Shown: positions 16,146 to 24,782 of the stretch, in pieces | Numbering within the stretch: the stretch's first letter is position 1 | Layout of the letters: the number at the start of each line of letters is the position of its first letter | Made by a program: the position numbers and the translations under genes | The notes under the pieces: model-generated | Told to the model about the DNA's origin: nothing | The model's input: the letters and a program-made list of their open reading frames with translations, nothing else | Database searches by the model: none | Assembly: GCA_963773765.1 (NCBI GenBank) | Contig: CAVZCC010000001.1 | Span: forward strand, 1,054,001-1,118,000 | Reading direction: 5' to 3' | Length of the DNA: 64,000 nt | Origin: CAVZCC01 sp963773765 | GTDB taxonomy: Bacteria; Actinomycetota; Acidimicrobiia; Acidimicrobiales; Microtrichaceae

Positions 16146-18906
16146 ATGGCCGAGCACGGCCCGGACATGACCGCCGTGCTCGATGAGCGCTTCGCGCCCC
16201 TCTGGGTGTCGCCAAACGCTCTGGACCACTTTCGCTTCGACGAGGCGGAGATGGCGACGAACGGGCTGTCGTCCTACGTCCACCCGGAGGACGTCGGGGA
16301 GTTGGCCGAGGCCGTTCTCGCGTTCGCACGCCGAGCCTGGAACCCTGTCGCCGCTCTCGTTCCGGGTCTCGGGTCCTGGCGGCTCGTCGTGGGTCGACTG
16401 CGAGGGTTGGATGGGTGTGGCAGGCGCCGAGGCCTCCGATCCCCTGGTGATCCGCTTCCGCGTCCGGGACCCGAGCGAGGGCGCACAGCCCACGGCGGTG
16501 GACCGCGACCCGTTCCTGGCCCTGACCCGCAACAGCTCGAGCGGGTTCGCCCTCGTGGGCCACCGCGGTGGGATCGGCTATCGGAACCCCGCGTTCGCCA
16601 CGGATTTCCCGGCAGAGCACTGTCCCCGGATCGTGGAGATGCCCGATGTGGTCTCCGATTCCCACCAGCGTTCCTTCCGGGCATGGGTGGACAGCCTCCT
16701 CGACGGAGCTCCCGAGCCGATCACCATCGCGTTGGACATCCCCGGCGGTGGACGACGCTGGCTCCGGCTCGACGCCGTACCGCTGCACCCGGACAACTCG
16801 CAGGGCATGGCACTGGGCCTGATGGTCCACGACGTCACCGAACAGGTGGAGGCCCGCGAGTCGCTCCGCCAGATCATCGACCTGGTGCCGCAGCTCATCT
16901 ACGCCGTGGACGCCGAGGGCCGGATCCGGCTGGCCAACCAGGCCACGGCGGACTTCATCGGCGTGGGCCTGGAGGACCTCCACGGCCGCCGGCTGGACGC
17001 CACCGCGGCGGGCGGTCCGATGGAGGAGATCCTGGAGTCGACCCGGGACCTGATCCGCTCCGGGGAGGCGGTCCGGGACATGGAGGACGCGGTGACCACC
17101 GCCGACGGCGCGGTCCACTTCCTGCGCACCAGCCTGATCCCGTTCCGGGCCGCCGGGTCCGGCGCCCCGGCCCTCCTGGGCGTGTCGTCCGACGTCACCC
17201 GCGAGGTCACCTCCGAGACGCGCCTGTCCGCCATGGGCCGCAACATGCCCGACCTGGCGGTGATCATCGGCGCCGACGGCACACGGACCTTCGTGAGCGA
17301 CTCCGTGGAGGCCCTGCTGGGCTGGAGCCCGGCCGAGTGGGCCCACCTCACCGACGACGAATCGATCCACCACGATGACCGGCCGGCGGCCCGCGCCGCC
17401 TTCGACCCGGCCCGGACCCCTCCGGGGACGAGGGGCCGGGTCGAGATCCGCTTCTGTCACCGCGACGGCTCGTGGCGCTGGTTCGAGGTGGGCACGGTGA
17501 ACCTGGGCAACGTCCCTGCGATCGACGGCATGCTGTTGTTCGCCCGGGACATCGGCGACCGCAAGGAGCAGGACCACCGGCTGCGGCACGAGGCCCGCCA
17601 CGACCCGCTGTCCGACCTCCTGAACCGCTCCGCCGTGATCACCGAGCTGGAGCTCGCCCTGGGCACCGCACGCAACGACGGGACGACCGTCGGGGTGCTG
17701 TTCTGCGACCTGGACAACTTCAAGCTGGTCAACGACGGCCTCGGCCATGAGGTCGGCGACCACCTGTTGCAGCGGATCGCCCTGCGCATCCGGCACGCCG
17801 TCCGCGACGACGACGTCGTCGGCCGGCTGGGCGGGGACGAGTTCCTGATCGTGGCCCGGGCCGTCGGGGGCGAGGACCAGCTGGTGTCGCTGGCCGACCG
17901 CATCGGGCGGTCCGTGGCCGAGGACCTCCGAACCACCCCCTTCCCGGTGTCGTTGTCCATCGGCGCCGCCCTGGCCCCGGCCGGCGCCACCTCGGCCGGC
18001 GCACTGGTCCGGGACGCGGACGCCGCCATGTACCGGGCCAAGAGCTCCGGCAAGGCCCGCACCGAAGTGTTCCGCTCGGACATGCGGGACCGCTCCGAGC
18101 GCAGCCTGGAGGTCGGGCGCCTGCTCCGCTCCGCGCTGGACGAGCGGCGCCTCACGGTCCACTACCAGCCCGTCTTCGCCATGGTGGACGGCGTGTGGCG
18201 TCTCCGGGCGCTGGAGGCACTGGCCCGGTGCCCGCTGTCGGACGGGAGCTTCCTGGCCCCCGACGAGTTCATCCCGGTGGCGGAGCAGACCGGCATGATC
18301 GCCCGGCTCGGCAGCCAGATCGGCTGGATCGTGGCCCGCGACCTGGGACGCTGGACCGCAACGCACGGTGACGACTTCCAGGTGTGGGTGAACCGCTCCG
18401 TGCAGGAGCTGGACCGCCCGGAGTTCGCCAGCTCGGTGCTGGACGCCCTGGACGAGCTGGGCCTGGGGCACCACCGGGTCGGGATCGAGGTCACCGAGTC
18501 CGTCCTGGCCTCCGGGCACCCCATCGTGGTGCAGACCCTGCGCACCCTGGGGGCAGCCGGCGTGAACATCATCATCGACGACTTCGGCACCGGCTACTCC
18601 AGCCTCGGTGCGCTCAAGGACTACCCGGCCGACGTGGTGAAGATCGACCGCACCTTCATCGCAGGGATCCTCGACTCGCCGGCGGACCTGGCCATCGTGC
18701 GCGCCGTCGTGGAGATCGGCCACATCATGGGACGCCAGGTCGTGGCCGAAGGGGTGGAGACGGCGGACCAGCTCCGCACCCTCACCGCCGTGGGCTGCAC
18801 CGGCGCGCAGGGGTACCACCTGGCCCGACCGGCGCCGGCCGAGGTGGTGGAGCCGATGCTGCAGGGCTGGATGCACGGCGACGTGCTGGGCGTGGCCACC
18901 CCATGA
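16146..18906 (+). CDS. PAS-GGDEF-EAL cyclic-di-GMP protein (one frameshift)
   Basis: About 919 aa once a break near 16335 is bridged. N-terminal sensory part: at least three PAS-like segments (YVHPEDVGELAEAV; FIGVGLEDLHGRRLDA; ALLGWSPAEW...HRDGSWRWFEVGTVN). Then a GGDEF domain with LFCDLDNFKLVNDGLGHEVGD and the active signature RLGGDEFLIV, and an EAL domain with signature variant EALAR in place of the usual E-A/V-L-x-R, plus IDDFGTGYSSLGALKDYPADVVKIDR and QVVAEGVET. Both synthase and hydrolase sites look intact. If the frameshift is real, a shorter protein could start at ATG 16411. No transmembrane segment seen. Stop overlaps the next gene start (ATGA 18903-18906). Confidence 0.85.
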
Positions 18907-20201
18907 GGACCGCCGCTCCCCTCCCCTCCCGGCTGCGGTCGCCGGCGCGCCGCCGTCGCCGCAGTGGTGCTGGCCATGGCCGTCGGATCGGGCATGGCCG
19001 TCGGAGCAGGCCTGGTGGCCGGCCCGACCGCGTCGGCCCAGGACGGAGACCCGGCGGCCCAGCCCGGACAGCGCATGCCGACCCAGGGCCCCGTCTCGGC
19101 CGAGCCCTCGGCCAAGGAGACCGTGCCGCTCAACCTGGTGGAGGGCCTGATCGAGGGCGCCCCCATCTTCAACGGCGACTTCGCAGACCCGTTCATGCTG
19201 GCCACCCCCGAGGCCCTGTTCGCCTACGCCACCAACACCACGACGGCCAACATCCCGGTGGTGGAGCTGCCCAAGGGCAACACCACCGACGGCGAGTACC
19301 TGGGCGACGCCCTGCCGAACCTGCCGGCATGGACGGTCAAGGGCTTCCAGTGGGCACCGTCGGTGTGGGCCCGGCCCGACGGCAAGTTCGTCATGCACTA
19401 CACGACGCCGGCCCCGTCACCGGGATTCGCGCAGCCCCGCCGCCAGTGCATCTCCCGTGCCGTGGCCGACGTCCCCGGCGGGCCCTACGTGGACGACTCG
19501 ACCGAGCCGTTCATCTGCCCGCTGGACCAGGGCGGGGCCATCGACCCCAGCATCTTCATGGACGGTGACACGCCGTACCTGCTGTGGAAGAGCGACGGGG
19601 ACTGCTGCAGCCTGCCGACGGTCATCTACTCCCAGCAGCTCAGTCCGGACGGGTTGTCCACGGCGGGCCCACCCAACCGAGCTGATCACCGCGGACCAGC
19701 CCTGGGAGGGCGGCATCGTGGAGGGCCCGTCCATGGTCAAGGTGGACGACCCGCCCAAGGGCGCCACCACGGGCTCCACCTACGACCTCTTCTACTCGGC
19801 CAACAACTGGAACAGCGCCGACTACGCCGTCGGCATCGCCGAGTGCACCTCCGTCACCGGGCCGTGCACCAAGACCCTGACCGGGCCCGTGGATGCGGTC
19901 GGCCCAGGAGTACAGCGGCCCCGGCGGCCAGGAGTTCTTCCTGAACCCCGGGGGCGTGTGGATGGTCCACCACGGGTTCCTGCCCGGCCAGGCCGGCACA
20001 CCCGACGGCCAGCGCCGCATCTACCTGGACCTCCTGGACTTCAAGGGATCGGACCCGATCCCGGACCGCACCGGCAAGGAGGAGGCCGAGGGCCAGCTGC
20101 TCAAGCTCGCCGCCATCGGCCTGGGCATCCTGGCCCTCCTGGTGGTCGGCACCGTGCTGGTCATCCGTCGCATGAGGCGCACCAGGACCGCTGCGCCCTG
20201 A
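18903..20201 (+). CDS. GH43-like glycoside hydrolase, membrane-anchored (three frameshifts)
   Basis: About 432 aa in total. N-terminal signal segment (after a break near 18950) ends AVGAGLVAGPTASAQ. The catalytic part looks like a five-bladed GH43 propeller: FNGDFADPFML (first catalytic Asp), IDPSIFMDGDTPYLLWKSDGD, and WEGGIVEGPSMV with the catalytic Glu. The C-terminus (AAIGLGILALLVVGTVLVIRRMRR) is a single membrane anchor with a basic stop-transfer, so the enzyme would face outside. Frame changes near 18950, 19672 and 19893 each need one base. GH43 enzymes act on arabinan/xylan-type sugars; the actual substrate is unknown. Starts within the stop codon of the GGDEF-EAL gene. Confidence 0.7.
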
Positions 20202-20298
20202 GCCTGCGCATGTGAGCGCCCGCACAGGCGCGGCGGGAATGTGTCGCATGTCCGTCGCCCGGAGCCCCGTCGGGCCGGTACGGTGGTGGGGCACACAC

Positions 20299-20690
20299 GG
20301 GGCTGACTGGTTTCGACGTTGGGACCTGGAAGTCGAGCGTGCGACCCGAGTTGTCTCAGACTCGTTAAACGGGGGCACCAAATGAACCGCCAACGAGCAG
20401 TTCGCTCTCGCCGCCTGATCCAACTCAGGAGGTAGGAGAGTCATCGTGACCGGCAACGGCGCACGGGGCCAGATCCACGCAGCCCGGCAACAGAAGCGTG
20501 GGTGGACCGCAGGGAGAGACCGCTGACGGCGTGAAAGACCGCTGACATCAGGGAAAGACCTGGCAGTGGGCCCCTCCGGGGGCCGACCGACCCGCCGGTG
20601 TGGCTGCTGTGAGCCACGAAGTCGGGAATGGTCGTAGCGAGTTCGGTGACCACCTGGCGGACGGGGGTTCGATTCCCCCCAGCTCCACCA
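20299..20690 (+). ncRNA. ssrA: Transfer-messenger RNA (tmRNA)
   Basis: 392 nt. 5' end GGGGCTGACTGGTTTCGAC pairs with 3' CAGCTCC; the 3' half has GACGGGGGTTCGATTCCCCCC and ends CACCA, as in tRNA-Ala-like tmRNA. The tag frame ends AAC GAG CAG TTC GCT CTC GCC GCC TGA (20392-20418), i.e. a tag ending NEQFALAA; an in-frame TGA at 20383-20385 limits the tag to at most ten residues (TANEQFALAA) with resume codon ACC 20386 or GCC 20389. Partner smpB is 4.3 kb upstream. Confidence 0.95.
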
Positions 20691-20707
20691 ACCACACGCA
20701 TGTGGGG

Positions 20708-20733
20708 CCGCAGCCGTCCGTCGATGGCTGCGG
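20708..20733 (+). terminator. Hairpin after tmRNA
   Basis: CCGCAGCC (20708-20715) and GGCTGCGG (20726-20733) form a perfect 8-bp stem with a 10-base loop, 18 bases past the tmRNA CCA end. No strong T-tract (TCGTCC follows). Probable ssrA terminator. Confidence 0.55.
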
Positions 20734-20799
20734 TCGTCCAGTTCTCGGCCCCTCGGGGACCGCACCCGTCGGTCGCGGGACCTCCGATCCCGCCGAAGG

Positions 20800-21718
20800 T
20801 CAGCCTTCGATGCGATCGACCTGCCAGCTCCACTGCTCGCCGTCGGCCGACACCGACAGCTCCCACGCCAGCTGGTCGCCCACGGCGACCGCGAATCGGC
20901 TCGGCGAGGGGCAGGAACCCATGGGACCAACTCGACTCGGTCCGCGGTGGCATGTTGTCGACGGTGACGCCGGCGCAGAGCAGTGCGTCGAACCAGCAGG
21001 CCAGCGCGTGCAGGGTGCCGCCACGGTCCACCTGGAGACGCCCGCGGCCGTGATCGTCTCATCGGACGTGGTCCTCAGGTCGATGTCCGCGGCGAGCTCC
21101 GGCTGGCCGAGGAGGTTGCTGGGCGTGAGGTCGGCGAACCACAGCGTCCGTGCCGCCCGGCGGTGGGCCGCGGTGTAGTCGTAGGGAAGTCCTGCAGCAC
21201 GCCAGTCCGACACCACTGCGTACTCGTCGAACGATTCCGCGGCCGCGACCCACATGCGGAGCCGCTGGGGCAGGAGCACCGCACCGGGACGGAGCAGACG
21301 TTGCCGCGGCATCGAAGGTCCACGCGACGATCCCCTCGTCGAGCCCCGCATTGCCGATCGTCTCGGAGATGAGCACGTCCGCCGGCTCCGGGATGCCGAC
21401 CTCGATCGACCAACCGCCGAGGAACTCGATCCGATCGGCGAACCCGTTGTCGATGGCCAACTCCCGGGCAACGTCGATGACCGGCCCACCTTCGATGGCG
21501 TAGACCTTCCCGGCGCCCGCCTCGCACGCCATGAACGACAGGACACCGCTCCCGCAGCCGATGTCCACCACCACGTCGCCGGGCTGCACGGAGGCATCGA
21601 TGGCACGTCGGAACGAGTCCATCCGGGCCGTGTCGTGCAGCATGCTCAGGTGGTAGTCGAGCACGGTGGAATGGGAGCTGTCGCGCTGCCAGGCGGGACT
21701 TCCGGGCAGGTGCGGCAT
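20800..21718 (-). CDS. Protein arginine methyltransferase-like class I SAM methyltransferase (three frameshifts)
   Basis: About 306 aa after repair. SAM site VVVDIGCGSGVLSFMACEAGAGKVYAIEGG; then VLISETIGNAGLDEGIV, matching the acidic double-E loop of PRMTs; and a PRMT-type beta-barrel C-terminus (LHALACWFDALLCAGVTVDN...SSWSHGFLPLAEP) where the conserved THW is replaced by SWSH. Frame changes near 21312, 21045 and 20900 are each fixed by one base. ATG 21718. PRMTs methylate arginine in eukaryotic proteins; bacterial homologues are rare and their targets unknown. It is the first gene behind the tmRNA, on the opposite strand. Confidence 0.7.
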
Positions 21719-21728
21719 CGCTCCGAAT

Positions 21729-22619
21729 CTAGTGGTGGGAGTTGCCCGGCCCTCCGATCTCGTGGAGCGCGGGAACGAGGCGCGTGACAACTTCGGTGGT
21801 GTAGGCGATCGGGTCGCCGATGGGCATGAGTTCCACGAGGTCGACGCCGAGCTGCGCGTACTCGGCCATCAATGCGATGAAGCCGTCGAGGTCGTCAAGC
21901 GGGTTGCCCATGGCCAGGATGGTGCGCTCGATGTCGGCGGGGTCGCGTCCTTCATCGGCGCAGTGGCGTTCGAGGACGTCGAACTTGTGGGCGACTTCGT
22001 CGGGTGACGACGCGAACAGGTTGCAGGCGTCCGCGTAGCGGGCGACCAGGCGAAGGGTCTTGCGTTCACCGCTTCCTCCGATGAGGACGCGGGGGCGGGG
22101 TGAGCTGACGGGTGGCGGTGAGCAGATGGTTTCGGCGAGCTGGTAGTGCCTGCCGTCGAACGGACCGTTGTCGTCGCTCCACATCTGCAGGCAGATCTGC
22201 AGCGTCTCCTCGAGTCGTTCGAACCGCTCGGTGATCGGCGGGAAGGGCACACCGAGGCCGAGGTGTTCACGTTCGTACCAGGCGGCGCCGATGCCGAGCT
22301 GGGCACGCCCACCGGAGAGCACGTCGAGGGTGGTGACGGTCTTGGCCAGCAGACCGGGGTGCCGGTAGGTGACGCCGGTGACCAGCAGACCGAGACGCAT
22401 TCGTTGGGTCTGTCCGGCGAGGAACCCCAGGGTCGTGTAGCCCTCGAGCATGGGGTCCTCGGCGGTAGCCGTCATCTCCATCTGAAACCAATGGTCCATG
22501 AGCGTGAACGTCGAGACGCCACCCTCCTCGGCGACCCGAGCGGTCTCGGCGAGCGTCGAGGCCAACGAGGCGGGCGCGCCAGGAAGGGTGAAGTTGACGA
22601 AGTGGATGCCAATTCGCAT
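21729..22619 (-). CDS. LLM-class F420-dependent oxidoreductase
   Basis: 296 aa. Luciferase-like TIM barrel; actinobacterial members of this subgroup normally use coenzyme F420. Motifs: MRIGIHFVNFTLPG, a GVSTFTLMDHWFQ block, RMRLGLLVTGVTYRHPGLLAKTVTTLDVLSGGRAQLGIGAAWYEREH and PRPRVLIGGSGERKTLRLVARYADACNLF. ATG at 22619. The LLM fold is complete and unbroken, in contrast to the damaged genes on either side. Follows the PPOX remnant by 11 bases. Substrate unknown. Confidence 0.88.
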   Translation of the reverse strand: MRIGIHFVNFTLPGAPASLASTLAETARVAEEGGVSTFTLMDHWFQMEMTATAEDPMLEGYTTLGFLAGQTQRMRLGLLVTGVTYRHPGLLAKTVTTLDVLSGGRAQLGIGAAWYEREHLGLGVPFPPITERFERLEETLQICLQMWSDDNGPFDGRHYQLAETICSPPPVSSPRPRVLIGGSGERKTLRLVARYADACNLFASSPDEVAHKFDVLERHCADEGRDPADIERTILAMGNPLDDLDGFIALMAEYAQLGVDLVELMPIGDPIAYTTEVVTRLVPALHEIGGPGNSHH

Positions 22620-22630
22620 GGGGTCGCCTT

Positions 22631-22854
22631 TCAGTCTGCCCAGGGACCGACGCCGCCGATCCGTTCCGGGGTGATGTGGATGACGTGCCCATTGCGGCCA
22701 CTCATGAGGTGGCCGAAGCAGTGTCGTCACCCTCGAGGCCGATCCACACCACGCTGAGGTCGGGGCTGCCGTCCGGGTTCAGGGTGGTCAGGTGCCCGGG
22801 CCGGCCGGCGGTCAGGGCACGACGGACGTCGTCGGTGACGAGAGGGGAGGCCAT
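22631..22854 (-). pseudogene. Remnant of a PPOX-class F420-dependent enzyme with internal deletion
   Basis: The start (ATG 22854) gives MASPLVTDDVRRALTAGRPG and TLNPDGSPDLSVVWIGLEGDD, a standard N-terminus of the split-barrel PPOX/F420 family. After a frame change the sequence continues CFGHLMSGRNGHVIHITPER and ends IGGVGPWAD at TGA 22631-22633, the standard C-terminus of the same family. The central 60-70 residues of the usual barrel are missing, so a deletion joined the two ends out of frame. It cannot encode an active enzyme. Divergent from the glyoxalase remnant. Confidence 0.7.
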
Positions 22855-22885
22855 TCCCGAGAGCCTGTCATGGACAGACCGTTCT

Positions 22886-23062
22886 GTGGTGTTCAAGGTG
22901 CGTGCGATGGATGCCACCGTCGCGGCGACCGACGCACTCAGAGCGGCCGGCGTCGAACTGGAGGAACTCGAGATCCCTCACGGTCCCTGCGCAGCGTTCC
23001 GAGCCGTCGGCGACCAACGCCTCGGCGTCTACGAACTGACCCGACCCGACTACCGAACCTGA
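22886..23062 (+). pseudogene. C-terminal remnant of a VOC/glyoxalase-family protein
   Basis: Open frame ending at TGA 23060-23062; its last 57 codons read VVFKVRAMDATVAATDALRA, then AGVELEELEIPHGPCAAFRA and VGDQRLGVYELTRPD, matching the second beta-alpha-beta-beta-beta module of VOC (glyoxalase/bleomycin resistance) proteins, including the usual D/GNRL position here as DQRLGVYE. The first module is missing; upstream the frame runs antisense to the PPOX remnant. Its end overlaps the convergent flavoprotein gene by 13 bases. Confidence 0.55.
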
Positions 23063-24441
23063 CGCTGGAGGTTCTCGAGAGCGTTGAAGAACTGGGCGCC
23101 CATGACGGAGATGGCCTCGGCGACGAGGGGGTCATCGAGATGCTCCGGAGCGCCGCGAGCGGGGTTCAGTCGACACTCCTCGGTCCATGCCGCCACATCG
23201 GGGTCAGCTGCTCGAGCCGCGGTTCCTCGCATCCCCGCTTCGGCGAACCGGAGGATGTCGGCGACCCGACCCGAGAAGACCACCGGCGGGCACAACCGGT
23301 TCTTCACCTCGTCGTCGTCCTTCAGCGCTTCCACCGCCCCGATGGTCGCTGCTCCCCACGGCACGAACCCGAGTGTGACGTACTGCAGCGTGATGAGACC
23401 GGGCCCGAACACCGGGCGAGGTGTCGTGGCAGGGACCCCGGCGGCTGTGCAGTCGACGTACAGGTGGCCTGGTTCGGTTGCGAGCTCGCCGCCATCGAGG
23501 GTGATCCTGTCCGCGCCGACGTGGCGGACACGTCCGCGCCGTACCACGTCCTCGATCGAGCGCAGCGAGCGGAGCTCCGTCGCGCTCGCGGTCGCACCAC
23601 GAAACGCCTGCGGTTCGACATCGAGGTCGATCCTGAGAAAGACATCGGCGGCCTCGAGCCGATGCGCGAAGTCCCAGGCGTCCTCCGCTGCGGCGGCTGC
23701 TGAGATCCACCGCGCCTGCAACTGCATGAACGATCCGACGAGCTCGGCCGGCTGCGTGAAGGCCCGGTTGAAGTACCAGCCGTCGCAGGAACGCACCCAC
23801 CGGATGGCCGTGGGATCGACGCCCATGTCGAGCAGCCAACTGCACGTGTCCATACCTGTCTTGCCGCCACCGATGACCGTGTACCCCGACGCCGGGAACT
23901 CGGGGGCGACGAGGTCGTTGGGCGGCACGACCGATGCGTCTGCGTCGATGCTGAAACCAGGTGTGTGCGTCGATGGGATCGAGGACTCGGTGTAGGTGGC
24001 GTCGACCAGCCTGCGACGCACCCGGACCGTGTGCTCCTCTCCGGTGAGGAGTGATCCCAGCCAATGCGTTCCGTCGTCTCCGCCTCGGTAGTCGGTGAGC
24101 CCGAGGAACTTCACGCGCTCCGAAGCCAGGAGGACTCGCTCGAGCACCTCGTCGTAGTAGCCGACGATCTCCGCCGCTGTCGCCCGCTCGTAGAAGCCGG
24201 CGTTCGGACCGGACTGGTCGATGCGGTCCTCGCCGAGCCGCACCGAAGCGACGCCGTAGGTCACGGATGGCTGGTGCAGACGAACGAACGGGTACGCGTC
24301 GAGCCAGTGGCCGCCGGGGCGGTGACGCCGATCGACGAGCAGCACCTCGCAGTCGTGACACTCAGCGATCAGTGTGTCGACGAACGCCATGCCCGACGCG
24401 CCAGCGCCGACGACCAAGTAGTCCACCTCGACCTCGGCCAT
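23050..24441 (-). CDS. FAD/NAD(P)-binding protein (flavin monooxygenase-like)
   Basis: 463 aa. N-terminal FAD dinucleotide fold YLVVGAGASGMAFVDTLI with an acidic partner at LLVDRRHRPGGHW; a second dinucleotide fold YTVIGGGKTGMDTCSWLL (about residue 190). HRPGGHWLDAYPFVRLHQPS resembles the substrate-side motif of the flavin-containing/Baeyer-Villiger-like monooxygenases, but the exact BVMO fingerprint is absent, so I call only the superfamily. ATG 24441. No frameshift. It lies in the accessory stretch and is less extreme in GC than neighbouring core genes. Substrate unknown. Confidence 0.75.
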   Translation of the reverse strand: MAEVEVDYLVVGAGASGMAFVDTLIAECHDCEVLLVDRRHRPGGHWLDAYPFVRLHQPSVTYGVASVRLGEDRIDQSGPNAGFYERATAAEIVGYYDEVLERVLLASERVKFLGLTDYRGGDDGTHWLGSLLTGEEHTVRVRRRLVDATYTESSIPSTHTPGFSIDADASVVPPNDLVAPEFPASGYTVIGGGKTGMDTCSWLLDMGVDPTAIRWVRSCDGWYFNRAFTQPAELVGSFMQLQARWISAAAAAEDAWDFAHRLEAADVFLRIDLDVEPQAFRGATASATELRSLRSIEDVVRRGRVRHVGADRITLDGGELATEPGHLYVDCTAAGVPATTPRPVFGPGLITLQYVTLGFVPWGAATIGAVEALKDDDEVKNRLCPPVVFSGRVADILRFAEAGMRGTAARAADPDVAAWTEECRLNPARGAPEHLDDPLVAEAISVMGAQFFNALENLQRQVR

Positions 24442-24471
24442 GCGGATCCCCTTCGCCGCGACCCGGCCAAG

Positions 24472-24684
24472 CTAGCAATTCGCGGGTGCGGCCTCCGCCT
24501 GCTCGACCAGCGACTCCGGTGACACGTGCCGAGCCGGTCGAGAGACCGAAGCGCGCTGGCGGTCCACTCGATGTCGTCGGAGGCCAGCCCACCGCTCGGC
24601 GAAGCGGGACACCATCTGCTCGCGTGACAGCCGCTCGGTCCGGCCCTCTGCCACGTCTTCGTCGCCAGCCCGAACCGCCGCCAT
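24472..24684 (-). CDS. Small hypothetical protein, antitoxin-like pattern
   Basis: 70 aa from ATG 24684. The segment RAGDEDVAEGRTERLSREQM resembles the tail of Phd/ParD-type antitoxins (D-x-x-x-GR), but no toxin gene is adjacent and the similarity is weak. It may instead be a gene remnant; the region around it (24442-24782) holds no other gene. Stop lies 30 bases downstream of the flavoprotein start. Confidence 0.35.
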   Translation of the reverse strand: MAAVRAGDEDVAEGRTERLSREQMVSRFAERWAGLRRHRVDRQRASVSRPARHVSPESLVEQAEAAPANC

Positions 24685-24733
24685 CAGCGTCGGGTTGCTC
24701 AGTCGCGCGGTGCCGTTCGTTGGGCCGGTCGAA

Positions 24734-24761
24734 CCGCTCCGAGCGGCCGCGATCGCCCGAG
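24734..24761 (+). repeat. Third copy of the hairpin repeat
   Basis: CCGCTCCGAGCGGCCGC followed by GATCGCCCGAG; matches 9542-9569 at about 24 of 28 positions, including the perfect CCGCT-CCG-AGCGG hairpin. It sits 21 bases past the enoyl-CoA hydratase stop, at the right edge of the accessory stretch. Confidence 0.5.
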
Positions 24762-24782
24762 TTCAGCGGTCTGCGGTCAGCG

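Noticed and set aside
15913..19398. A long open frame of over 1,100 codons on the minus strand opposite smpB, the GGDEF-EAL gene and the GH43 gene
   Set aside because: Composition shadow of high-GC coding DNA on the other strand: no family motif, His/Gly/Arg/Val-rich text, no start signal, and it is antisense to well-recognised genes. Many similar long frames occur across the window.
20660..24782. Proof of integration at the tmRNA gene by an att duplication
   Set aside because: I looked for a second copy of the tmRNA 3' end (GGGGGTTCGATTCCCCCC and CAGCTCCACCA) up to 25 kb and found none, and there is no integrase gene, so only a suggestion of an accessory stretch remains.
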